Shown here: positions 1 to 7,681 of the stretch, piece by piece | How positions within the stretch are numbered: the first letter of the stretch is position 1 | How the letters are laid out: each line of letters opens with the position of its first letter | Source of the DNA: an uncultured Bacteroidales bacterium | GTDB lineage: Bacteria > Bacteroidota > Bacteroidia > Bacteroidales > F082 | Assembly: GCA_900315175.1 (NCBI GenBank) | Contig: OMYA01000004.1 | Coordinates: 62,001 to 126,000, forward strand | Direction of reading: 5' to 3' | Length of the DNA: 64,000 bases | Notes under the pieces: generated by a model | Told to the model about the DNA's origin: nothing | The model's input: the letters and a program-made list of their open reading frames with translations, nothing else | Database searches by the model: none | Program-made: the position numbers and the translations under genes

Positions 1-690
1 AGAAAACATGTAGCCATAGCAACCTCGGGCCAAGTTGGTTGCCGGAAGCTCAGGACATACTGTGAGGCTGGCACATCCACCAAACATTGAGCGATAGCAA
101 TCGTCAGCCATAGTAGTTGCTGGCAACTCAGGAGCTTCCGTCAAATATGGACACGATCCAAACATACACATATAGCAACGCTCGCCGATTTCTGTCGCAG
201 GCAATTCTGGAGCCGTGGTTATCGATGTTTCAGCAAACAAATATGCAAAACAGCCAGCTGGAACGGTCTTCGACTGGCAGGTCGGATCAACCAGCGACAT
301 CACATTACCGCTCGCGGAGATTTTTTTGTCGTTTGTCTGAAATTGAACATACACGAAAAAATTAGCGTCAAAATCAGGATTGATGCCTTGAGGATTGTCG
401 CCCCTGAGATACACCTTGTTGCCTACATTTCCCAAAGTTATCAATGACTCCCCAATAATGAGTTCCTGCCAATTTGTCTTGTCGAAGCTATATTCTATTA
501 AAGGTAAAGTTTCCAGCAGCCAATACTCTCCTGAAACTTGCATTTTTATAGTCGCGCCCGCCTCTTCAGCAGTTAAACAAAGTGGATTAGACGGGATGAC
601 ATTTTCAGAATTATCGTTTATCGTTTCTTTTTTGCAATTTGCAAACACCAATAACAAACATGTTATAAGCAACAATTGATATTTTCTCAT
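1..690 (-). CDS. Lipoprotein with 26-residue Cys-containing (BspA/DUF285-like) repeats, cut by left edge
   Basis: An open reading frame of 230 codons starts at an ATG at 690-688 and runs off the left edge without a stop. The N-terminus is a lipoprotein signal: a short basic start, a hydrophobic core and FANCKK, so Cys19 is the likely lipidated residue. About 130 residues of beta-rich sequence follow, then tandem 26-residue repeats of the form APELPAT-x5-CY-x2-MF-x2-C-x2-LT; two and a half copies are visible. Repeats of this kind occur in Bacteroidales surface proteins related to BspA/DUF285; their function is mostly unknown, with adhesion suggested for BspA. A promoter -7 box lies 20 bases upstream. 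The gene follows the M28 peptidase on the same strand. Total length and the C-terminus are not visible. Confidence 0.85.
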   Translation of the reverse strand, partial: MRKYQLLLITCLLLVFANCKKETINDNSENVIPSNPLCLTAEEAGATIKMQVSGEYWLLETLPLIEYSFDKTNWQELIIGESLITLGNVGNKVYLRGDNPQGINPDFDANFFVYVQFQTNDKKISASGNVMSLVDPTCQSKTVPAGCFAYLFAETSITTAPELPATEIGERCYMCMFGSCPYLTEAPELPATTMADDCYRSMFGGCASLTVCPELPATNLARGCYGYMFS

Positions 691-710
691 AATATTTAGT
701 TTTAAACATC

Positions 711-719
711 GCAAAATTA
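711..719 (-). promoter_or_regulatory. Bacteroidota -7 box for the repeat lipoprotein
   Basis: On the minus strand this reads TAATTTTGC, matching TAnnTTTGC, and ends 20 bases before the start codon at 690. Confidence 0.6.
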
Positions 720-755
720 CTAATAATTATTAAATATTGGTAATTTTTTATGAAG

Positions 756-2684
756 CTATTTTATCACCACCCTTTTTGTCAACCCATCTCGTCCGTTATC
801 AACGGAAATGAAATACATTCCCGTCGGCAACGAGGTCAGATCAAGGGTGCCATCACTGAACGAATCAATCGACAGCACCTTGATTCCCAATAAATTATAC
901 ACACATACTTTATAATCGTGCCTCAAACCGGTAGCGACATTCACAACACCTTTTGACGGATTTGGCGAGACAGAAAGGTTAAAACTCTCTTCTGCAACGA
1001 CCTCATTGACATCCTGATGGTCGAAATTGACATACAAATCATCGACTGCCATATATTTATAGCTCGTCGTGGTATATCCCTCGCCGCTTCCTTCAAAGCG
1101 AATGCGCACCTGCACATAATCCTCACCGATATAATCGTTTAATGAAAAGGCATAATCATTCCAACGATTGTGTTCATTCCAGATATTATCAAGCTTATGC
1201 CATGTTTTTCTGTCTGTCGTCACATCAATATAAACTCCCAGGTTAAATGGCGACCATATTGATGGTGTATATCTGTTCATCTTAAATCCAAAAGTGACAT
1301 CCTCTGCTGTTTCAGGAATTGAAAACCATTGAGTTTCAACAATTTGCAGAACATTATCTTTTGTATAAGTCTTGGCATTCAAACACATTCTTTGTTTAAA
1401 TTGTTCGACAGCCCAATTTTCATTATAAAGATGCAGATTGCCGGCCGTGCCGTCCTCAAAGTCGTAAAATGCCGGTATTTGCAGTGGTTCGCACGAGAAA
1501 ATCGAGTCAACATTCGACCGTGGGCTAGTCATACCCTCCGCATCGACGCCTTTTACAAAATACTTATGCCATTCTCCGTTTACAAAATCATAATCGCTGA
1601 AATAATTTTCTGTTGTATATTCATAATATTCACCGTCTTTATATACAAGATAAAGACTGCTACCTGGATCCTGATCCCAGCTCAAGTAAGGCATTCCATA
1701 TTCTACTGTCACGCTGAAATTCTGAGGTGCCAGCCAGCCGTCGGCGAGTTCAGCCGTAGCTGCAATCACAGCCTTCACAAAGCCTTCGGCAAGAGCGAAG
1801 CAGTTCACGCCGGTACCTATCGTATCGTTAGGCGTATGATAATAAATGTTTTCGGTATGATATTCGATATCGCCAATGTAAAGCGCAGGATATTCGTGGA
1901 TATTAAAGCACATGTGGTCGCCGCCATAAGAGTCTTTTTTCGTAAAACGGTATGTCGGCATCTCAGGAATATAGATGTTTGCCACATTCTGATAATACTC
2001 GAAAAGCCTTTCGGAGATATATGAATAGCCTGAATACATTGTGACAGGGCCGTAATCCGGGCCGGGCCAGAAGCCAATCATATCCATGTCGAAAACGCCG
2101 AGGATATTCATGTCTTCGCGGGCGCATTTCTCAACGAAAGGATAGCTTCCCACCATCCAACGTTCCTCACCGTTAAACGGGATGTAGAGGATGGTGCGTT
2201 TGAACTGATGCTGGCTCAAGATTCGGGCGCATTCAAGCACTCCCGACGTTCCTGAGGCGTTGTCGTCGGCACCCGGGCCGTCGGGATGGTCGTAGTGCGC
2301 CGCCACGATGATGTATTGGTCAGGGAATTCGGTGCCTGGCTGAATTGCGATGACATTGCCCGCATCAAGAGTGTCGCCCCACCCTATTTCGCCTGTATGA
2401 TGGTGTATGTAAGTCTCAAGACCGAGGCTTTCGAATCTGTCGATAAGGAAATTTTGCACTGTAACAGCCGCCGGTGAGGCACAGTCGCGGATAAACTGCT
2501 GCATCCAGTAGATGTCGTTGTACAGATTCACCGTATCAACCTGATTCATCATCTCGACGATGGCGGGATTTTGCTCGAACACTTCGGGATACGTCTGGTT
2601 ACGGTTGCCCTTATGGTCAATAAACTGAGCATTTAAGACATTGACGCACAATGCCATAACGATAAAAAGTAAATACTTCTTCAT
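756..2684 (-). CDS. Secreted M28-family zinc metallopeptidase with type IX secretion C-terminal domain
   Basis: A 642-residue protein likely to be an extracellular aminopeptidase. The start at 2684 gives a clean signal peptide (MKKYLLFIVMALCVNVLNA); an in-frame upstream Met at 2708 lies inside the -7 box and is rejected. The M28 zinc and catalytic motifs are in order: AHYD near residue 130, ADDNASGT near 140, NGEE near 172 (general base Glu), DMDMIGF near 199 and GGDHMCF near 262. A fibronectin-like stretch and a jelly-roll-like domain follow. The last 75 residues are a type A sorting domain (VSPNPSKG, YNLLG, LPTGMYFISV, KRVVIK), so the protein should cross the outer membrane through the type IX (Por) system. 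Substrate is unknown. It is flanked upstream by a MITE-like repeat that separates it from metK. Confidence 0.92.
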   Translation of the reverse strand: MKKYLLFIVMALCVNVLNAQFIDHKGNRNQTYPEVFEQNPAIVEMMNQVDTVNLYNDIYWMQQFIRDCASPAAVTVQNFLIDRFESLGLETYIHHHTGEIGWGDTLDAGNVIAIQPGTEFPDQYIIVAAHYDHPDGPGADDNASGTSGVLECARILSQHQFKRTILYIPFNGEERWMVGSYPFVEKCAREDMNILGVFDMDMIGFWPGPDYGPVTMYSGYSYISERLFEYYQNVANIYIPEMPTYRFTKKDSYGGDHMCFNIHEYPALYIGDIEYHTENIYYHTPNDTIGTGVNCFALAEGFVKAVIAATAELADGWLAPQNFSVTVEYGMPYLSWDQDPGSSLYLVYKDGEYYEYTTENYFSDYDFVNGEWHKYFVKGVDAEGMTSPRSNVDSIFSCEPLQIPAFYDFEDGTAGNLHLYNENWAVEQFKQRMCLNAKTYTKDNVLQIVETQWFSIPETAEDVTFGFKMNRYTPSIWSPFNLGVYIDVTTDRKTWHKLDNIWNEHNRWNDYAFSLNDYIGEDYVQVRIRFEGSGEGYTTTSYKYMAVDDLYVNFDHQDVNEVVAEESFNLSVSPNPSKGVVNVATGLRHDYKVCVYNLLGIKVLSIDSFSDGTLDLTSLPTGMYFISVDNGRDGLTKRVVIK

Positions 2685-2704
2685 TTTCGTAGGATTTTTA
2701 TACT

Positions 2705-2713
2705 GCAAAAATA
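2705..2713 (-). promoter_or_regulatory. -7 box for the M28 peptidase
   Basis: Reads TATTTTTGC on the minus strand, 20 bases before the chosen start at 2684. It overlaps the alternative upstream Met codon and so decides the start. Confidence 0.6.
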
Positions 2714-2770
2714 AAGAAGTATTTTTAATTGACCAAAGGGTTTTAGGAAAAAAGTTTTAGGGTTTTTCCT

Positions 2771-2922
2771 AGATTCCTCACTCTTCGTGCTCGGAATGAC
2801 AAATCATTATTATTAACAAATGAGGCGCGGCATGATGGAACCTACTGATTAGTAAAAACCGTCAAGCCGCGCCTTCATAAAACATCATTTTGCCTTGTCA
2901 TTCCGAGCGAAGCGAGGAATCT
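2771..2922 (+). repeat. MITE-like element, copy 1 (terminal inverted repeats with structured core)
   Basis: A 152-bp non-coding element. Its ends are imperfect inverted repeats: AGATTCCTC..CTCGGAATGACA at 2771-2801 and TGTCATTCCGAG..GAGGAATCT at 2896-2922. Inside, at 2824-2873, is a second inverted structure: GGCGCGGC pairs with GCCGCGCC, then across an A-A mismatch TGATGG pairs with CCGTCA, with a loop holding CTACTGATTAG. The same architecture recurs at 41658-41805. The element stops two bases short of the metK stop codon. The right end reads on the plus strand as the familiar spurious peptide MSFRAKRGI. Confidence 0.75.
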
Positions 2923-2924
2923 CT

Positions 2925-4217
2925 TTAAATCCCAAAGACTTTTTTGATTTCGTCAACCATATCAACCTTCTCCCATGCGAAGAATTCGACATTTTTGTAG
3001 TTCTTCTCGTTTTCGGTGAAGGTGTCCTTGTCTTTGTACATCACTTCGACCTTTGCGGTGAACGGGTCGCGACCGAAGTGACCGTACGATGCTGTTGGCT
3101 CGAAGATCGGGTTCTTCAGTCCGAAGCGTTTCACGATGGCATACGGACGGAGGTCGAACAAAGTCTTGAGTTTCTCAGCTATCTCAGCGTCACCCATCTT
3201 CTTGCCGTTGGCGTCTTTCACGTGAGCGGTGCCGTAAGTGTTGACATAGAAACCGACAGGCTGTGCCACGCCGATGGCGTATGCAATCTGCACCAGCGCC
3301 TCGTCGCAAACGCCTGCTGCCACTATGTTTTTCGCTATATGACGTGCCGCGTATGCTGCCGAGCGGTCGACCTTTGATGAGTCTTTACCGGAGAAAGCTC
3401 CGCCGCCGTGTGCGCCGCGACCACCGTAGGTGTCGACGATGATTTTACGGCCTGTGAGACCAGTGTCACCATGAGGTCCGCCGATGACAAACTTGCCCGT
3501 CGGGTTGACGAAGAGCTTCATGTCGGCCTTGAAGAGGTTTCTAACTCTCTGAGGCAGAAGCTTTTTCACCCTCGGGAGCAATATTGTGCGGACATCGTGC
3601 TCGATTTTCTCAATCATGGCAGCGTCGTCGTCCATAAACTCGTCGTGCTGCGTGGAGATGACGATGGTGTCGATGCGCAACGGCTTCCAGTTGTTGCCGT
3701 ATTCCACCGTGACCTGCGACTTGGCGTCAGGACGGAGGTATTTCATTCGTTTGCCTTCGCGGCGAATCTTTGCCAATTCCATTAATAGTATGTGCGAAAG
3801 CTCTATCGTGAGAGGCATGTAATCAGGAGTCTCCTTGCAGGCGTAGCCGAACATCATGCCCTGGTCGCCGGCACCTTGGTCTTCCTCGTTTTTACGTTCC
3901 ACGCCGCGGTTGATGTCCTGCGACTGTCCATGAATCGCCGATAACACGCCGCACGACTTGCTATCGAACTGATATTCCGCCTTGGTATAGCCTATTTTTT
4001 CGATGACACGGCGCGCAGTACCTTGGATGTCGACGTATCCGTTTGATTTAACCTCGCCTGCCACGACGGTGAGACCTGTTGTCACCAACGTCTCGCAAGC
4101 CACTTTTGATTCCGGGTCCTGACGCAACATTTCGTCGAGGACGGCATCTGAAATCTGATCGGCCACTTTATCCGGATGGCCTTCTGATACTGATTCTGAA
4201 GTGAAGTAATAACCCAT
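2925..4217 (-). CDS. metK: S-adenosylmethionine synthetase
   Basis: A 430-residue enzyme that makes S-adenosylmethionine from methionine and ATP in the cytoplasm. The start ([21 protein letters not shown]) holds the family's first signature and ATP-contacting His; [12 protein letters not shown] near residue 118 is the hexapeptide methionine-binding signature, and GGGAFSGKD near residue 280 is the second signature with the catalytic Lys. Length is typical for Bacteroidota. A leader of about 160 nt carries a probable SAM-II aptamer, so product feedback on expression is expected. A MITE-like element is inserted directly after the stop codon. Confidence 0.97.
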   Translation of the reverse strand: MGYYFTSESVSEGHPDKVADQISDAVLDEMLRQDPESKVACETLVTTGLTVVAGEVKSNGYVDIQGTARRVIEKIGYTKAEYQFDSKSCGVLSAIHGQSQDINRGVERKNEEDQGAGDQGMMFGYACKETPDYMPLTIELSHILLMELAKIRREGKRMKYLRPDAKSQVTVEYGNNWKPLRIDTIVISTQHDEFMDDDAAMIEKIEHDVRTILLPRVKKLLPQRVRNLFKADMKLFVNPTGKFVIGGPHGDTGLTGRKIIVDTYGGRGAHGGGAFSGKDSSKVDRSAAYAARHIAKNIVAAGVCDEALVQIAYAIGVAQPVGFYVNTYGTAHVKDANGKKMGDAEIAEKLKTLFDLRPYAIVKRFGLKNPIFEPTASYGHFGRDPFTAKVEVMYKDKDTFTENEKNYKNVEFFAWEKVDMVDEIKKVFGI

Positions 4218-4231
4218 TTTTATTTTAATTT

Positions 4232-4266
4232 AGAAGCCAGAAGACAGAAGACAGAAGACAGAATCT
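4232..4266. repeat. 7-bp tandem repeat in the metK leader
   Basis: Five heptamers in a row: AGAAGCC, three exact AGAAGAC, and AGAATCT. They lie between the SAM-II aptamer and the metK start codon. The copy number could vary by slippage. Confidence 0.85.
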
Positions 4267-4320
4267 TTCTTCCAGTTCAGACTTTGTTAATAAATATGGA
4301 TAATTTGAGATTGTTAAAAG

Positions 4321-4380
4321 AAATACTGTTTTAGCATTTTTTCTTGTGGTTGCAATCAATCAAATCTGTCCACGTGATTT
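4321..4380 (-). promoter_or_regulatory. Probable SAM-II riboswitch aptamer upstream of metK
   Basis: On the minus strand the order of elements matches SAM-II (SAM_alpha): a P1 5' arm GTGG, the conserved GATTTG, then TTGCAACCAC which holds the P1 3' arm CCAC, an A-rich joint, and the 3' pseudoknot strand TGCTAAA. It starts just downstream of a -7 box and precedes metK, the expected target. Two points weaken the call: P1 has only 4 strong pairs, and two extra bases lie between P1 and GATTTG compared with sequences I remember. The aptamer ends about 110 nt before the start codon, which is far for this class. The rest of 4396-4541, between this promoter and the next gene, shows no feature I can name. 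Confidence 0.65.
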
Positions 4381-4386
4381 TCGGCT

Positions 4387-4395
4387 GCAAAGATA
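4387..4395 (-). promoter_or_regulatory. metK: -7 box for the metK transcript
   Basis: TATCTTTGC on the minus strand, with TTG-containing sequence about 20 bases upstream. Transcription should begin near 4380, directly at the riboswitch. Confidence 0.65.
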
Positions 4396-4541
4396 CAATT
4401 TTTTTGCGACACAACAACCTCTCGCTGAAAATTTATTTTTTATATTTCACGCATAAATGGCGGAAACAGCAGAAACTATTCATCCGACAACAAAATCATC
4501 CAAAGAATTTCTGCTATTTCCTTAATTACTGTCTGAGAAAA

Positions 4542-4925
4542 TCAATAATTATAAACGATTCGGTTAATACTCCCTTTTGCAAGAATATCATCTACATTAA
4601 AGTTTACAAGAAACCCAACACGTGTATCGGTTAGCTTTAGATATGTGTATAATTGTTTGAAGTGAACCTTTTTTAATTCTTCGACCGATTTCAATTCCAA
4701 AATAACAGAATCTTCAACAACCAAATCTAAAATCAGATTCTTTTTAAGCTCTTTCCCTTTATATACAACGGGAAAATTAACTTGATTTTCATAAAACAAA
4801 TCTCTTTTATCAAGTTCATACATCATGGCTTCTTCATAAACAGATTCAAGAAGTCCCGGACCTAATGTTTTATAAACATCATAAATACAGCCTCTGATTT
4901 CATAAGTTAATTCGTCAAGTTCCAT
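4542..4925 (-). CDS. GxxExxY protein
   Basis: A 127-residue protein of the GxxExxY family, common in Bacteroidota and often near mobile or repeat regions. The signature GPGLLESVYEEAM lies near residue 22. The fold resembles PD-(D/E)XK nucleases: a mid-protein LILDLVVEDSVILELKSV supplies the Asp and the E-x-K acidic/basic pair. No activity has been firmly assigned to the family that I know of. It stands alone between metK and gldA on the same strand, with no strong promoter seen and an AT-rich spacer. Confidence 0.85.
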   Translation of the reverse strand: MELDELTYEIRGCIYDVYKTLGPGLLESVYEEAMMYELDKRDLFYENQVNFPVVYKGKELKKNLILDLVVEDSVILELKSVEELKKVHFKQLYTYLKLTDTRVGFLVNFNVDDILAKGSINRIVYNY

Positions 4926-5002
4926 AAAAATTGGTTTAAATTGTTAATAAAATTAGTTTATATTTCTGTCATTTCCTCAATTTCTGCGTGAGGAAAAGAC
5001 AG

Positions 5003-5725
5003 CTATTTCGTCAGCACCTGGAAGCACTCCTCGATGCTTGCGTCTTTGCTGTGCATCACGTTCATTTTGATGTTTTCGATTGTGTCGTTAGCGACGACCA
5101 CACCTTTATTAATAATGACGATACGCGGGCACATTGCCTCCACTTCCTGCATGATATGAGTCGAGAGCAGGACGGTTTTTTCCTTACCTAATTCTGTGAT
5201 AAGTCCGCGGATTTCAACGAGTTGGTTCGGGTCGAGGCCTGACGTCGGCTCGTCAAGAATCAGCACCGAAGGGTTATGCATCATGGCTTGAGCGAGTCCG
5301 ACACGCTGACGGTAGCCTTTCGACAGAGCGCCGATCTTCTTGCGCATCTCGACGGTGAGACCGGTCTTTTCAATCATTTCGTAGATGCGTTTTTTTGCTT
5401 CTTTGCCCGTGATATGATGGATTCCGGCGACGAACTCGAGATATTCGCGCACGTACATGTCGAGGTAAAGCGGGTTATGCTCAGGCAGATATCCCACGTG
5501 TTGGCGCACTTCCATCGGGTTGTCGATGGTGTCGAAGCCTTCAACGGAAACTGTGCCTTCGGTCTGCGGAATGAAGCAAGTTATGATCTTCATCAGCGTC
5601 GATTTTCCTGCGCCGTTAGGGCCTAAAAGTCCCACAATCTGGCCTTTTTCGATATCCAGATTCACATCATTCAGCGCCAGCTGCTGGTCATAGCGTTTCG
5701 TTACGTGGTTTATCTTTATTGACAT
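5003..5725 (-). CDS. gldA: ABC transporter ATPase, GldA type
   Basis: A 240-residue ABC ATPase: Walker A GPNGAGKS near residue 38, Q-loop region GYLPEHNPLYLDMYVREYL, signature LSKGYRQRVGLAQAM, Walker B VLILDEPTSGLDP and switch His in STHIM. The EHNPLYLDMYVREYL stretch is typical of GldA, the ATPase of the gliding-associated ABC transporter; in non-gliding Bacteroidales its role is unclear. No GldF/GldG permease is adjacent. The start at 5725 follows a -7 box by 13 bases; an in-frame extension to 5809 would run through the promoter and is rejected. Confidence 0.85.
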   Translation of the reverse strand: MSIKINHVTKRYDQQLALNDVNLDIEKGQIVGLLGPNGAGKSTLMKIITCFIPQTEGTVSVEGFDTIDNPMEVRQHVGYLPEHNPLYLDMYVREYLEFVAGIHHITGKEAKKRIYEMIEKTGLTVEMRKKIGALSKGYRQRVGLAQAMMHNPSVLILDEPTSGLDPNQLVEIRGLITELGKEKTVLLSTHIMQEVEAMCPRIVIINKGVVVANDTIENIKMNVMHSKDASIEECFQVLTK

Positions 5726-5738
5726 AAGAAATTTTTGT

Positions 5739-5747
5739 GCAAAAATA
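5739..5747 (-). promoter_or_regulatory. -7 box for gldA
   Basis: TATTTTTGC on the minus strand, 13 bases before the gldA start, implying a leader of well under 10 nt. Confidence 0.6.
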
Positions 5748-5798
5748 CAAAAAATAATTATAATTTTATTAAAAATAATCACGTTTAAAAATGGAGGA

Positions 5799-5844
5799 GA
5801 GTTCTCCACTTCGCTTCATTTCATTACGCTTCGGTCGAAATGAC
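5799..5844 (+). repeat. REP-like repeat, family 2, copy 1
   Basis: GAGTTCTCCACTTCG followed by GCTTCGGTCGAAATGAC. It belongs to a dispersed family (also 9507-9544, 40200-40239, 52184-52221) whose outer arms resemble imperfect inverted repeats. This copy has about 10 extra bases in the middle. It lies between the divergent gldA and rplM promoters. Confidence 0.7.
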
Positions 5845-5897
5845 GGGGGCGTTGAAAAATTAATTTACATTAATGTGTTTTGTATTAAAATTTTTTG

Positions 5898-5906
5898 TAC
5901 TTTTGC
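5898..5906 (+). promoter_or_regulatory. -7 box for the rplM-rpsI-rpsB-tsf operon
   Basis: TACTTTTGC with a TTTTG element roughly 20 bases upstream. The leader to rplM is about 55 nt, A-rich, with no obvious stable hairpin. Confidence 0.7.
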
Positions 5907-5968
5907 AGTCCGAAATTTTAGTAGGGAAAATAGTGTAAAAACACATAACAAATTATTAATTAAATTAA

Positions 5969-6418
5969 ATGGATACATTAAGTTACAAAACAGTTAGCGT
6001 CAACAAGGAGCATGCCAACAAAAAGTGGTATGTCGTCGACGCTGAGGGTCAGGTTCTTGGCCGCATGGCACAGGAAATCGCCCAGGTTTTAAGAGGAAAG
6101 AGGAAGGCATGCTATACTCCCCACAGTGATTGTGGCGATAATGTCATCGTAATCAATGCCGAGAAAGTCATCCTCACCGGCAACAAAATGGACAAGAAGG
6201 TTTACGTACACTACACAGGTTATCCTGGTGGTCAGCGCGTTAGAACCGTCAAGGATCTTCTGAACAAGAAGCCTATCTTCGTCATCGAACACGCGGTTAA
6301 GGGCATGTTACCTAAGACACGCCTTGGCAGTGCCATCTTCCGTAATCTTTACGTTTATGAGGGACCTAATCATCCGCATGAGGCCCAACAACCACAAGTA
6401 TTAACAATTAAGAAATAA
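5969..6418 (+). CDS. rplM: 50S ribosomal protein L13
   Basis: A 149-residue L13, a large-subunit protein that binds 23S rRNA early in assembly. Recognisable blocks are WYVVDAEGQVLGRMAQEIAQ near residue 20, DCGDNVIVINAEKV near 54, the YVHYTGYPGGQR loop near 81, and the PKTRLGSAIFRNLYVYEGPNHPHEAQQP tail region. It is the first gene of the rplM-rpsI-rpsB-tsf operon, with rpsI only five bases downstream, the usual Bacteroidota order. Codon use is typical of highly expressed genes. Confidence 0.97.
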   Translation: MDTLSYKTVSVNKEHANKKWYVVDAEGQVLGRMAQEIAQVLRGKRKACYTPHSDCGDNVIVINAEKVILTGNKMDKKVYVHYTGYPGGQRVRTVKDLLNKKPIFVIEHAVKGMLPKTRLGSAIFRNLYVYEGPNHPHEAQQPQVLTIKK

Positions 6419-6423
6419 GTATC

Positions 6424-6810
6424 ATGGAAGTAATCAACGCGTTAGGTAGAAGAAAGACAGCCGTCGCACGTATTTACATGAAAGCTGGCGAAGGCAAAAT
6501 TACGGTCAACAAACGTGACTACAAGGAGTATTTCCCAACAAGCATCCTGCATTATGTGGTTGAACAGCCATTGATGCTCACAGAGAACTTGGGTAAATAT
6601 GACATCAAGGTCAACCTCGATGGCGGTGGTATCAACGGTCAGGCAGAAGCTCTCCGTCTCGCTATCAGCCGCGCATTGTGCGAAATCAACGCTGAATATC
6701 GTCCAATCCTTAAGGCTAAAGGTTTGATGCGCCGCGACCCACGTATGGTCGAACGTAAGAAACCAGGTCAGCCAGGTGCACGTAAGAAATTCCAATTCAG
6801 CAAACGTTAG
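6424..6810 (+). CDS. rpsI: 30S ribosomal protein S9
   Basis: A 128-residue S9. The N-terminal ALGRRKTAVARIYM and the central GGGINGQAEALRLAISRAL are family signatures. The C-terminus ends in the basic tail KKFQFSKR, whose last residues reach the P-site tRNA anticodon stem in other bacteria. It begins five bases after rplM and is followed by rpsB after 19 bases. Confidence 0.97.
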   Translation: MEVINALGRRKTAVARIYMKAGEGKITVNKRDYKEYFPTSILHYVVEQPLMLTENLGKYDIKVNLDGGGINGQAEALRLAISRALCEINAEYRPILKAKGLMRRDPRMVERKKPGQPGARKKFQFSKR

Positions 6811-6829
6811 TCTATTAAAAGGAAACATC

Positions 6830-7654
6830 ATGACACAAGTAACATTCGAAGAATTATTAGATGCAGGTTGTCACTTCGGTCACCTCAGAAGAAAATGGAA
6901 TCCGAACATGGCACCGTACATCTTCATGGAGCGTAACGGTATCCATATTATTGACTTGTACAAGACACAGGCCAAGATCGATGAAGCAGCAAACGCTCTT
7001 CGTCAGTTAGCTCGTTCAGGAAAGAAAGTCCTTTTCGTAGCTACAAAGAAACAGGCGAAAGACATCGTCGCAGAAATCGTTTCAAGAGTCAACATGCCAT
7101 ACGTGACAGAGCGTTGGCCTGGTGGCATGCTCACCAACTTCCAGACAATCCGCAAGGCAGTCCGCAAGATGGTCAGCATCGACAAGCTCATCGCCAGCAG
7201 CCAGTACAATAACCTTTCAAAACGCGAACGTCTCCAGATCGAGCGTGAGCGCGAGAAACTCCAGAAGAACCTTGGTTCAATCGCCGACCTGAACCGCCTT
7301 CCAAGCGCAGTGTTCGTCGTTGACGTCATCAAGGAACATATCGCAGTGGCAGAAGCAAGAAAACTCAACATCCCTACTTACGCCATCGTCGACACCAACT
7401 CAAATCCTAACCTCATCGACTTCCCAATTCCGGCAAACGACGACGCTTCGAAGTCAATCGCCCTCATCGTGAACAAGATGGTTGAAGCTATCGAAGAAGG
7501 CCTCAACGAACGCAAGAACACCATGAAGGACGCCGACATGGCAGAAGCCGAAGGTGAAGAGGAAATGAATGAAACAGTAGCAGTTGAAGAGGAAGAAAAA
7601 GACGAAGAGACAAAACGCCCTCGCCGCCCTCGCAAAGCTGTGAACAAAAAGTAA
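6830..7654 (+). CDS. rpsB: 30S ribosomal protein S2
   Basis: A 274-residue S2. The start at 6830 (MTQVTFEELLDAGCHFGH) follows the A/G-rich AAAAGGAAACATC; an in-frame Met at 6776 lies inside rpsI and is rejected. Signatures include RKWNPNMAPYIF, ERWPGGMLTNFQTI and IPTYAIVDTNSNPNLIDFPIPANDDA (quoted in parts of the C-terminal core). The last 45 or so residues are a charged extension, first acidic (EEEEKDEE) and then basic (RPRRPRKAVNKK), seen in many Bacteroidota S2 proteins. tsf follows after 27 bases. Confidence 0.96.
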   Translation: MTQVTFEELLDAGCHFGHLRRKWNPNMAPYIFMERNGIHIIDLYKTQAKIDEAANALRQLARSGKKVLFVATKKQAKDIVAEIVSRVNMPYVTERWPGGMLTNFQTIRKAVRKMVSIDKLIASSQYNNLSKRERLQIEREREKLQKNLGSIADLNRLPSAVFVVDVIKEHIAVAEARKLNIPTYAIVDTNSNPNLIDFPIPANDDASKSIALIVNKMVEAIEEGLNERKNTMKDADMAEAEGEEEMNETVAVEEEEKDEETKRPRRPRKAVNKK

Positions 7655-7681
7655 TTAACCTAAAAGAAGAAAGGCAAAACA

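Noticed and set aside
117..679. Two plus-strand open frames of 82 and 94 codons at the left edge
   Set aside because: They lie opposite the minus-strand repeat lipoprotein, which has a signal peptide, repeats and a promoter. The plus-strand frames have no family features.
2895..3377. Plus-strand frame beginning MSFRAKRGIS
   Set aside because: The start is the right end of the MITE-like repeat and the rest is antisense to metK. Such peptides are recurrent false genes.
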